A stretch of DNA of 64,000 nucleotides. Origin: Acidobacteriota bacterium. GTDB lineage: Bacteria > Acidobacteriota > Blastocatellia > Pyrinomonadales > Pyrinomonadaceae. The notes beneath the pieces are model-generated. The model was given only the letters and a program-made list of their open reading frames with translations, had not been told where the DNA came from and searched no databases. Within the stretch, counting starts at the first letter, position 1; every line of letters begins with the position of its first letter. Location: positions 1 to 64,000 of the forward strand of contig JAIVJV010000009.1 of assembly GCA_020199835.1 (NCBI GenBank). Direction: 5' to 3'. This document shows, in pieces, positions 26,109 through 33,963 of this stretch. Both the position numbers and the translations under genes were made by a program.

Positions 26109-26218
26109 GGTGTTTTCCCTTCCCCTCTTTAGTGTTACGGATTCGTGCGAAGCGTTCACCGTATATGCCTGGAGTGAAGAGAAATGTTTCGCGCTCTTTC
26201 ACGCGTCGCATGGCGGGT

Positions 26219-27778
26219 TTATAAGCCGAGAAGTCTTCGTGCACGACGAGCAAGAGCCCTGCACTCTTCTTGAATGACTTCAAATGCGTGACGTGAGGAT
26301 CGCATGGCCGGGCGCTGCGCTTCAGAAACGGCTTGTTCTGAGTTCAACAGAACGCCGACCCGGTTGGAGGAAGCGTCTATCACTGGCAGTGTGGAACGCT
26401 TGAGGATGTCGCGGACTTGAGCGTTAGTGAGGGTCCCATTTACCTGCAGCATCAATGCGACGGTCCCCGCTACTTTAGGCGTCGCACCTGAAGTACCGCC
26501 AAAGCGGTTACGGTAATCACAGTCGCCCGGGAAGCTGCAAGTCAGATCGTGCGCCACGTCGCCCGGCGCGTAGATGACGATCCTATTGCCGACGTTGCTG
26601 TAATCGCGCACGTTCGTAAGGCCGGCGTATTTGGTTGCACCCACCAGAACTGAGCCGGTTGGAGGAATTGGCTCACCATCATCGCCGACCCCGGCGTCGT
26701 GTCCTCCGTTCCCCGCTGGGACGCAGACCACAACTCCGCTACAGATAGCGTCAACGATCGCTTTGCGGATCGTTCCGCACATCTCAACGTTGCGTAGCGA
26801 TCGCGTCTGGATTTCCAAAAGGACTACTTTGCGGCGACCGTCGCCCGTACGGCCGCGAACCAGATCGAGCGCCGAAACCCAGAAGCGGTGCTCTTCGACA
26901 GATTCAGAGCCAGCCTGAATCGCCCACAGTGCTGCTTCGTGAGCAAAACCCTGCATTCCGCGCGTGTTGGCGCCCGCCCCCGCCAGGCCCAACACAGCCG
27001 TGCCATGGTCGAGTCTGTTGCCTTCTGCGACGCCGGGTCTGTTAGTGAACGTGTTGTAGGTGAATTCGACGCGTCGGTTATTCAGTTCTTCATGAAAGAG
27101 ATTGAAACCCCAATCAATGTCGGCGATGATTACGCCTTTTCCCGAAGCCTTTCGCCATGCGTGGTTGGCGCGGCAGCGGAAGATGTACCACTGATTATCG
27201 ATACCACCGTTGGGGCGGCACACCGTAGTTGTGAGCTGGTCCGTGTCGCCGAGCAGTGGCTCGTTCGTCAAAAATGAGGGAGGAACGAGTCGGGGCACGG
27301 GCGCGGCACGAACGATCTCCGGAAACTGTCGTAATTCGCCCGCGATGAGAGCCACGTCAGCGTCGGCGGGGAAGTGGAGTGTGATGTACCGGTCGCGTCC
27401 GGACGCGCGGTAAAACTTTAACGCCTCCTCCTCGCTCTCCTCTGACCACGGGTGTAGGAGAGGAAAAGAGATTTCCAAGTGCTTGAGGCCGTGCTCGTCA
27501 AGCACGTGCTTGAGTGCGTTGGACCAAGCCGCCGGGTAAGCGGTCATCTCGGTCTTATCCGCGAAGTTTGCGACTGACAATCCCGGGAAAGGCGATTGTT
27601 TTAATTCCACCTCGATGAGGCCGGGCTGCCACGCGTCTTTCGGCGAAGCTGGAGGCGGCCCAAATCTGCCGCTCTTCGAATCATTGATCTCGTTCAGTCG
27701 CGGGCAGTCGGCCTCGGAGTCCGAGGAATTCGGCCTTGGTCGCCCGGCGGGCGTCTGGTCGTCGTGGTCTTCATTCAT
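26219..27778 (-). CDS. S8-family subtilisin-like serine peptidase
   Basis: 519 residues. Residues 1-50 are acidic and low-complexity, and 50-180 may be a propeptide-like domain (PFPGLSVANFADKTEMTAYP; YITLHFPADADVALIAGELR). The catalytic domain has Asp222 in GVIIADIDWGFN, His258 in RLDHGTAVLGLAGAG, oxyanion Asn357 in CVPAGNGGHD and Ser430 in FGGTSGATPKVAGTVA, so the triad is complete. No signal peptide is seen, so action in the cytoplasm is likely unless export is non-classical. It lies between two paralogues of an unknown family, which may be its partners or substrates. Confidence 0.85.
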   Translation of the reverse strand: MNEDHDDQTPAGRPRPNSSDSEADCPRLNEINDSKSGRFGPPPASPKDAWQPGLIEVELKQSPFPGLSVANFADKTEMTAYPAAWSNALKHVLDEHGLKHLEISFPLLHPWSEESEEEALKFYRASGRDRYITLHFPADADVALIAGELRQFPEIVRAAPVPRLVPPSFLTNEPLLGDTDQLTTTVCRPNGGIDNQWYIFRCRANHAWRKASGKGVIIADIDWGFNLFHEELNNRRVEFTYNTFTNRPGVAEGNRLDHGTAVLGLAGAGANTRGMQGFAHEAALWAIQAGSESVEEHRFWVSALDLVRGRTGDGRRKVVLLEIQTRSLRNVEMCGTIRKAIVDAICSGVVVCVPAGNGGHDAGVGDDGEPIPPTGSVLVGATKYAGLTNVRDYSNVGNRIVIYAPGDVAHDLTCSFPGDCDYRNRFGGTSGATPKVAGTVALMLQVNGTLTNAQVRDILKRSTLPVIDASSNRVGVLLNSEQAVSEAQRPAMRSSRHAFEVIQEECRALARRARRLLGL

Positions 27779-27828
27779 GATGTTGCGACGATGATCGTCC
27801 CCCCTGAAGCGCGCAAGAGGTGAGCACG

Positions 27829-28602
27829 TCAGAGCTCGGTGCGCCTGAGACCAAGGAACGTGACGCCGCATAGCGCAGGATCGGGCGCCGGAGGCATTGA
27901 CTGGACTTCCAGATCGAACCTCTCGCGGGGCCTGGGCCTGAACAGGTGGTCGTAGTACATGTGGAAGTGGCCTCCACCAGGGTTCGGATCGGACGGGTTA
28001 ACGTCCGGCGGCGCGTTGGAAATTTCGTACAGCGTGTTCGCCACGTCCGGGAAGGCGAAAGCCTCCGTACCATCAACCATTAGGCTCACTGACCCACCTG
28101 CGGTCGAGATTACGCATTCAGTCACGGCGGCTGTCATGCCATAACGTGTCGTACCGCCTGCCGGCACTACTTGTCTTCGCAGGAATATCGGGGATTGGAG
28201 CCTCGTGGCGAACGAACCGTGATCCACATTGATGACGAGCCGCAGTCTACTGGTATCAAGGTCCTCGGTCAGATCCCTCTCGTGTAGACCACGACCTTCG
28301 AGGTCCGCGATCCAACGGAAGTCCCACGGCTGGTGATTCGCTAACCTGTCGAAATCTCGCCCGTCCTCGCGGCGATCGATCCCGCTCGGCGACGGGTTCG
28401 TCACGTGGATGCTCCAGTCGCGTACGCGGTCCAACTCAGGACGTCTCCGCAAATCGAAGATCCCGGCTAGCACGCCGTTCTTCATTGTCAGGATTCGCGG
28501 AAAGTGGTTCGGCGCGCGCAGGACGCCTAATTGGATTCGACCGGTTTTGGGCGCAGCCTGCCCAAGAACCATCAACCCTCTGAACACGATAGTAACCGGC
28601 AT
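27829..28602 (-). CDS. unknown protein, paralogue B of the subtilase-flanking family
   Basis: 257 residues. It starts directly with MPVTIVFRGLMV and ends with PPAPDPALCGVTFLGL, sharing at least seven motif blocks with the protein at 25260-26108. No signal peptide, TM segment or known domain is visible. The mix of short beta-like blocks and conserved aromatic residues (DFRWIADLEG, HFHMYYDHLFRP) suggests a compact globular domain. An AAGGAG site lies about 10 nt upstream of the ATG. The subtilase follows after 50 nt, so both are likely on the transcript that starts with the sigma factor. Confidence 0.7.
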   Translation of the reverse strand: MPVTIVFRGLMVLGQAAPKTGRIQLGVLRAPNHFPRILTMKNGVLAGIFDLRRRPELDRVRDWSIHVTNPSPSGIDRREDGRDFDRLANHQPWDFRWIADLEGRGLHERDLTEDLDTSRLRLVINVDHGSFATRLQSPIFLRRQVVPAGGTTRYGMTAAVTECVISTAGGSVSLMVDGTEAFAFPDVANTLYEISNAPPDVNPSDPNPGGGHFHMYYDHLFRPRPRERFDLEVQSMPPAPDPALCGVTFLGLRRTEL

Positions 28603-28756
28603 GGCAAAGTTCTCCTTTCGTCACTGCTCTGTTTCCGGGGGCGCGACTGTGGATTCATCGACTGGTTCATAGTGATATGACTACGTCCGCCGAAAACGTT
28701 TCCCGTACTCGACGAAGCTTGCGTGTGGGGTCGAGCATCCGCAAACTGGACGCGTT

Positions 28757-31700
28757 TCAGAATTTGGCGTAACCGCCTATGATCGTGAACGGCGCCCAGT
28801 GATAAGGGCGATGGAAACGACTTTCAGCGCCTCGGAGCATATCCAATTGCGCCTTCTGAAGGGCGGCCACGGTCGGAAGACCATCACGTCGGCGATACTT
28901 ATGAAAGCTGATCATGAGTTCCGCGGCAGAGTCCGAATCGACGGGCCAAAGGCTCGCGACTACCAGCGGTACGCCCGCGGCGATGAAAGGCCGCGCAAGG
29001 CTGCTCATCCCCTCACCACCGTAATAGCGCTCAGCTCCCGTTTGGCACGCGGAAAGCACCACGAGTCTCGCTCGCAGTTTAAGGTTATAGACGTCATATG
29101 CGTGCAACGCAGAGTCGACCGCGTGTGCATTCTCCACACGTTTCGCGGCCGGGGTCGCGGCTAGCAATAACTTTGAACGGAGCGGCACTTCATCATCGAG
29201 CGCGGAGTGGAGCGCGAAGTGGATAACGTCTGCCTCCGCGATGTCATTCATGACCGCGGCCGTGCTCGCTTGAGTTTCCACGAGTGGAGAAGCGTTGTAA
29301 AACGACGCTACCTCTGTGGCCTCCCGGCGCGACGATGGCAGATCTGGAAGAGTCGAGTAAGTCTTTCGGTCGAAGGTCGGGTTACCGACGCTTAACACCT
29401 TATCTTCTTTAGCACCCTCTATCGACATCGCGTTCTCAGACGAGAGCACGAAGATGGTAGGACTTGGCGAACTCAGTAGAACATAATCCTCTAATAAATA
29501 TCGCCCCGACGAAGGTGAGACGAGTGTCGCAAACGGAAGACGGTTTAGAACCTTATCCGCAATGACGCACAAGCTTTTATTTGCGTCCAGCAATGACTCG
29601 ACGGGACCAATCAGAACCGCAAATAAGTCTTTCGCATTCCTTAGCACGTTTTCGTGGTCGAATTCCGACACGCTTGCTATCGTCTGGACGTAGTTCGAAA
29701 CCTTCTCCGTGAGCTCCTTCTGCGACACCTCTTTTGCCACAACCTGAAGATCATTTTTGGATATCACCCAGATTAGGATTTTGTCTTCGAGAACCGTGTA
29801 TTGGACTATCTGCGCCTGCTCCGGCATTCGTCGCTTAATGTCCGCGAGGGGGAGAGGCTGAGAGACGGAACCAAAAACTATCTCCTCGTCGCGTACTTTG
29901 ACCAAGACCTCTTGGTCGGACTTGAGCAAATCCAGCAAGGAACGCGAGCGCGAGTACTCTAAATATTCAAAAGCCTGCTCTCGGTTGTTGTGTCTCGAGT
30001 ACGCGAAATCTATGGCGGCGTCGTAGACGCTCTGCTCAACGTCGAAGAAGGCGTTCCTGTTGTTCTCCTCATGTATTTTCTTGCGATATTCCTCAACGAG
30101 TACGAGCGTCTTCGTGATTTCCTCCGCGGCCAATGTGTCGTTCCGCTGTGCGATGTAACAGAGGAGTCTGCCTTTGTGCGCCTGGTAGAGATGTGGAATC
30201 AACTCCTCCTGGTTTTCGTAAATCGCAATAGCTCGGTCGTAGCTCTCAACTGCGGAGTCGAACTGCTTCGCGTCTCTCTGGATGTGACCCATCTGCAAGG
30301 AGGCGTACGCCATGAGGTTCTTATAGCTCTTTTCGTTTGAGCGCGACTGTGCTTTATCGAACGCCACACGCACGTAGCGGAGGGCCTCGTCGAAATTTTT
30401 TAGTTTCCCGTTGATCATGCCGAGATAGGCATAGCTATTCGCCACGGGTATATCGCTTCCGGTTACTGACGCGAACCTCAGGGCCTCCCTCTGATAAGCA
30501 GCGGCAGCATCATTTCGACCGATTGAGGCAAACGCGGCCGCTGTAAAGCCATAGTGACGCGCGCCCTGAACCGGGTCCAGCGGAATAGATCTTATTAAGG
30601 GCAGGCTCCGCTGAATGTGACTCAGCATCTTGCGGTGGTTGTTGAGGGAACGGTAATACTCGATGAGAGAGCTCATGGCATTCAGCAGCCCGACGGGATC
30701 GTTTGTCCGCTCGCTCAATTCCGCCGACTGCATGGCGGCATTCACGGCTTTCGAGTATTCGTTAGCATTGAAATGGATTGCTGATCGCAGATAGAGACAT
30801 CGCGCGCGTAGCCACACATAACCGTTCGCTTCGCAGAAAGAAATCAGCGGTAACAGAATCGCCAGGCTCTCCTTCGGGTTCCGGTCGTGATAGTGAGAGA
30901 AGCTCATCCAATATTCCGCCACCTTCGCTTCCGGCACGTTCTCGCCCTGCTCGAAAAGCTGCTTCGCACGACTGAAGAGTTCGAAGCTCTCCGGAAACTT
31001 CAGCAGTCCCCAATTTTCGTGGCCCTTTCTCATCAGTTCGCGCGCGCGGCGCAGTAATGCTATTCGGTCAGGCGCAGCGGATGTATACACGTGCGCCACA
31101 TCTGAAAAGAAACGATCGCCGGCCCTTTCGCTGCCTAAGTCACCAGCGTATGTCAAAAGCGACGCACTACTCGTCGCCTCAGTTTCTCTTCCGTTCGCCG
31201 AGTGTTCTAAAAAGGCGTCGAGCAATTGCGTAACGACCACGTTGCCTGGTCTGTTGTGGTAACTACTGACCATTCTCCAAGCCGTTTCTTCATCACCTGA
31301 CTGCTGGGCTCGCCGAAACTCCTGAAGAATTCCTTCCTTAGTGCGCGAAGTTGTTTTCTTCTTTTCGTCTTCGAGCAAACGAAGTCTTCGTTTAGCCTCC
31401 TCGGACCATCCTGGATCAGTCTCTTTCCTGATGTACTCGTTCCAGTCCTGCTCTGCCTCGCGAGTAAGCGCCATCTCCTGGTAAAGCAGAGCGCGGTTGA
31501 ACAAAGCGGACAGTATCGATGGGTCCAGCTTCAGCGCTTCGTTGAGGTGCTCGAGGCTCTCGGAAAACTCGCCGCCGGCTCCCGGGGCCGCATCTGAACC
31601 GGAGAATTTTCCTTTTTCGAGCAAGGCGGCGCCGAGGTCACTGTGAATCTGCGCGTGTTTTGGGTCGAGTGCGAGGGCGATCTTGAACTGTTCGATTGCC

Positions 31701-32359
31701 CTGTCGAACTGACGCTCCGCAAGATAATACTGACCAAGAGCGTGGTGAGCTTCGGCGCTTCGATTGTGCGCGGCTGCGTACGACAGGAGGCCTTGCGCGA
31801 GGCTTCGCTGCGTGGTATCCACTTCCGCTGGCCCACGCTGCTGCGCTACTGGTGCGTAGCTGAGAGCCGAGACACGTGCATCGAGTGGCCGCTGTTTGTT
31901 AAAGGCCGTCCGCAACGCAATCAGCCCTTTATCAACGTCTGATTGGTAGATAAAGGTGCGCCACAGTCCGACACTGAAGCCGATGAAGAGAAGCGCAGCG
32001 GCAGATGCGGGCAAGTAGAATTTGTAGAACCTGGCCGTTCGCCGTAGATTGTTTTTTCGCTTGTGAAGTGCGAGGGCGAAATGGAGTTTCTCCTGCCGGA
32101 CTGGCGACTTCAGAAAGTACGTCTCAAACTGCTGGCGCTCTGACGGGCGTAGTTTCTTTTCCACATACTCGTCTATCAGTTCGTCGGCGACGATATCTAA
32201 TTCCTCGGAGAAGTTGTCATCGGCAAGGAGGCGCATCTCTAACTGCTCCTCATCCGATTCGGAGAGCTGCCCGAGCAGATACTGCCTCAGACGCAGTTCA
32301 TCGTCCGAGGTTACAGTTGGCGCGCGGGAGTCGCTGTGCGGCGTCCCGTTCCATCCCAT
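28757..32359 (-). CDS. membrane-anchored TPR-CHAT protease with anti-sigma-like N-terminus
   Basis: 1200 residues. Residues 20-105 resemble the cysteine-less anti-sigma domains of acidobacterial TPR proteins (LRLRQYLLGQLSESDEEQLE; DELIDEYVEKKL). Residues about 114-135 are one TM helix after a strongly basic stretch (HKRKNNLRRTARFYK), predicting N-in and the rest outside. TPR units follow (AEAHHALGQYYLAERQFDRAIEQ; more at about 560-800). The C-terminal ~300 residues are a CHAT caspase-like domain with His1051 (HFALHS) and Cys1105 (SACQTG). It lies 29 nt after the sigma gene. ATG 32359 has no good Shine-Dalgarno, and an AAGGAG sits further upstream inside the sigma gene's end. Confidence 0.85.
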   Translation of the reverse strand: MGWNGTPHSDSRAPTVTSDDELRLRQYLLGQLSESDEEQLEMRLLADDNFSEELDIVADELIDEYVEKKLRPSERQQFETYFLKSPVRQEKLHFALALHKRKNNLRRTARFYKFYLPASAAALLFIGFSVGLWRTFIYQSDVDKGLIALRTAFNKQRPLDARVSALSYAPVAQQRGPAEVDTTQRSLAQGLLSYAAAHNRSAEAHHALGQYYLAERQFDRAIEQFKIALALDPKHAQIHSDLGAALLEKGKFSGSDAAPGAGGEFSESLEHLNEALKLDPSILSALFNRALLYQEMALTREAEQDWNEYIRKETDPGWSEEAKRRLRLLEDEKKKTTSRTKEGILQEFRRAQQSGDEETAWRMVSSYHNRPGNVVVTQLLDAFLEHSANGRETEATSSASLLTYAGDLGSERAGDRFFSDVAHVYTSAAPDRIALLRRARELMRKGHENWGLLKFPESFELFSRAKQLFEQGENVPEAKVAEYWMSFSHYHDRNPKESLAILLPLISFCEANGYVWLRARCLYLRSAIHFNANEYSKAVNAAMQSAELSERTNDPVGLLNAMSSLIEYYRSLNNHRKMLSHIQRSLPLIRSIPLDPVQGARHYGFTAAAFASIGRNDAAAAYQREALRFASVTGSDIPVANSYAYLGMINGKLKNFDEALRYVRVAFDKAQSRSNEKSYKNLMAYASLQMGHIQRDAKQFDSAVESYDRAIAIYENQEELIPHLYQAHKGRLLCYIAQRNDTLAAEEITKTLVLVEEYRKKIHEENNRNAFFDVEQSVYDAAIDFAYSRHNNREQAFEYLEYSRSRSLLDLLKSDQEVLVKVRDEEIVFGSVSQPLPLADIKRRMPEQAQIVQYTVLEDKILIWVISKNDLQVVAKEVSQKELTEKVSNYVQTIASVSEFDHENVLRNAKDLFAVLIGPVESLLDANKSLCVIADKVLNRLPFATLVSPSSGRYLLEDYVLLSSPSPTIFVLSSENAMSIEGAKEDKVLSVGNPTFDRKTYSTLPDLPSSRREATEVASFYNASPLVETQASTAAVMNDIAEADVIHFALHSALDDEVPLRSKLLLAATPAAKRVENAHAVDSALHAYDVYNLKLRARLVVLSACQTGAERYYGGEGMSSLARPFIAAGVPLVVASLWPVDSDSAAELMISFHKYRRRDGLPTVAALQKAQLDMLRGAESRFHRPYHWAPFTIIGGYAKF

Positions 32360-32388
32360 CGGCTGGTTTTTGGCGTCTTCAGCTATGA

Positions 32389-32982
32389 CTAGTGCTCCTT
32401 CTTAAGGTCGGCAACAGATTGCCTCCTTAAGAATGCTCCGCGTGCCAACTTTTGTTTTGCATCGATGTTTTTGGCGCATTCCACGACGCATTTTTCCAGG
32501 TCGCGCCTGATATGGTGAGCCCGCGTCCGCAGGGCCCCGACGGTAATTTTGAGTTCGTCGGCCATTTGCCGATGGCTTTGAATCTTCTCTTTTCCCCCGT
32601 AAAGGTAATAGTCCAAAATCAGTTCTCGCTTGTCGCGCGACAGAAACTGAAGACATTTCACCAGACAGTCATATCTGTCCGTCGTGAACACGAGTGCCGT
32701 CGGACGTTCGGGGATTTTGTCCGTCGCGATTTCTTTTCGGCGCCAGGCTTCGTGCATGACGTTGCGGGCGACGCCATGGCAGTAGGCTAGTTTCTCGCGG
32801 GGATCCTCTCCAACCTGCGGTAACTTGTCATTGACGCGGTTGAAAGTTTTGTCCGCGAGATCTTCAGCGTCAGCAAATCCTTTAGAAACAAAGATCCTGA
32901 CCAACGTGACGCGGATCTTCTCGTACTTCTGCGCCGCGACCTCACGGTTAGGGTCCAACCATCCTAATAAATCATCAAACAT
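32389..32982 (-). CDS. ECF-type sigma-70 family sigma factor
   Basis: About 197 residues. Region 2 is seen in RIFVSKGFADAEDLADKTFNRV and KLAYCHGVARNVMHEAWRRKE. Region 4 is seen in CLQFLSRDKRELILDYYLYGG and SHRQMADELKITVGALRTRAHHIRRDLEKC, a helix-turn-helix. Start 32982 is chosen because the predicted promoter's transcription start (near 33068) lies downstream of the longer frame's start at 33141. The next gene on the strand encodes the TPR-CHAT protein with an anti-sigma-like N-terminus, so the two are probably a regulatory pair controlling the island. Confidence 0.82.
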   Translation of the reverse strand: MFDDLLGWLDPNREVAAQKYEKIRVTLVRIFVSKGFADAEDLADKTFNRVNDKLPQVGEDPREKLAYCHGVARNVMHEAWRRKEIATDKIPERPTALVFTTDRYDCLVKCLQFLSRDKRELILDYYLYGGKEKIQSHRQMADELKITVGALRTRAHHIRRDLEKCVVECAKNIDAKQKLARGAFLRRQSVADLKKEH

Positions 32983-33075
32983 TTCGTTGTGTTTGTAGCA
33001 GTCAACGAGACGCACACCCGCGCCGGGCGATTGGAGAAACGCGCAGAGGTGAGCGAGCGGAAGATTGCGGCGGGA

Positions 33076-33103
33076 ATTATCGCAGAAAAAAGGGCGATGG
33101 CAA
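33076..33103 (-). promoter_or_regulatory. sigma70-type promoter for the sigma factor/TPR-CHAT transcript
   Basis: On the minus strand TTGCCA (33103-33098) and GATAAT (33081-33076) are separated by 16 nt. Each hexamer matches 5 of 6 consensus bases. The predicted start near 33068 gives an ~85-nt leader to the sigma ATG. The island's sigma gene would thus be made by the housekeeping holoenzyme. Confidence 0.6.
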
Positions 33104-33199
33104 GAAATTTCCGCCAGTCGTGAAAGGTGGGCCGAACTCACGAATCACGTTGGCTACCCATTACTTCATTTTCCTTCCTCTTATCAGGGCCGGGCTTTC

Positions 33200-33343
33200 A
33201 TGACTAATTTTCAATTACCTCATGACACGTTTCCGACTGCGAGAGACATAGGGGGTAAGCCAATTTGGTTGAACGTTAGCGGCACCTCGACTTACGGCGT
33301 GCCGGCGACGAATTCATCGTATACCTGCGGAGGTAAAACATGA
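33200..33343 (+). CDS. possible 47-aa small protein
   Basis: A 47-codon frame starting MTNFQLPHDTFPTARDI and ending SSYTCGGKT, with its TGA overlapping the ATG of the next gene (ATGA). Codon pattern and the coupling overlap are suggestive, but the Shine-Dalgarno is weak (GGGC) and no family is recognised. It would be the first gene of the plus-strand half of the island. It could equally be untranslated leader. Confidence 0.35.
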   Translation: MTNFQLPHDTFPTARDIGGKPIWLNVSGTSTYGVPATNSSYTCGGKT

Positions 33344-33885
33344 CGACGAATCCTCAAGCTATGACGACACACGATGATCTGCTCGCGATAGAGCCTGCCG
33401 AGAGCGGACTGAAAGCGACTCTTGCCGCGGTCCTGTCATTTACTCAGGGCCTTGTGCCGCTGCTGGTAGCCATGATCGTGCTTTGGTATTTCGGCACGGT
33501 CCTCAAGCGGATGTTTGGTCTGACGAGCCCGAATATAGCGGAAGTGGAATGGGGAAGGAACGCCTACCTTTATGCGGGCGTCGAGGCGTTGGCCTATGCG
33601 GCGGCGGGTTTCCTGTTCGGCCGCGAGGTGAACCGCCAGCGCGCCGAAAGAGCCGAAGAAAACGCCTCGAGGGCCCAGCGTGAGGCGACTTCGGCCCAGC
33701 GGGTAGCCGCGCAGAGTGTCGCCAACGGTCAAGCGCTGGCCGAGGGCGTCCGCGAGTTGGAGCGCGCACAAGTCGGCGCGAGAGGTGCGGCGCCTGGAAC
33801 GCCCTCAGCTCCGTCGCAGAGCGAAGTTCGAATGGTGCGCGGGATAGCCGACCGACTCTTCCCGCCGCGCGACGCCAAGAATTAA
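33340..33885 (+). CDS. two-TM protein with coiled-coil tail, unknown function
   Basis: 181 residues. Two hydrophobic helices at about 30-50 (LSFTQGLVPLLVAMIVLWYF) and 78-95 (LYAGVEALAYAAAGFLFG) form a hairpin, followed by a charged coiled coil (REVNRQRAERAEENASRAQREATSAQR) and a proline/serine-rich tail. Both ends are probably cytoplasmic. GGAGG 7 nt before the ATG is a good ribosome-binding site. No domain is recognised; the shape suggests a scaffold that places partners at the inner membrane. It is first or second in the plus-strand operon. Confidence 0.65.
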   Translation: MTTNPQAMTTHDDLLAIEPAESGLKATLAAVLSFTQGLVPLLVAMIVLWYFGTVLKRMFGLTSPNIAEVEWGRNAYLYAGVEALAYAAAGFLFGREVNRQRAERAEENASRAQREATSAQRVAAQSVANGQALAEGVRELERAQVGARGAAPGTPSAPSQSEVRMVRGIADRLFPPRDAKN

Positions 33886-33898
33886 ACCCCATGAGGTT

Positions 33899-33927
33899 CC
33901 GCGGCCGGCGTTGCTGCGCGGCCGCGG
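33899..33927 (+). repeat. GC-rich hairpin between the two-TM and Ig-protein genes
   Basis: CCGCGGCCG (33899-33907) pairs perfectly with 33919-33927 around an 11-nt loop in the 78-nt intergenic gap. There is no T-tract, so it is more likely an mRNA-stability or attenuating stem than a full terminator. Confidence 0.45.
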
Positions 33928-33963
33928 GCATTAGCGGATAGCTCAACTACCCAAGGAGAAATT

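Noticed and set aside
32359..32389. ATA codon 8 nt after AAGGAG as the start of the TPR-CHAT gene
   Set aside because: The spacing is good but ATA starts are extremely rare; ATG 32359 is kept although its own Shine-Dalgarno is poor.
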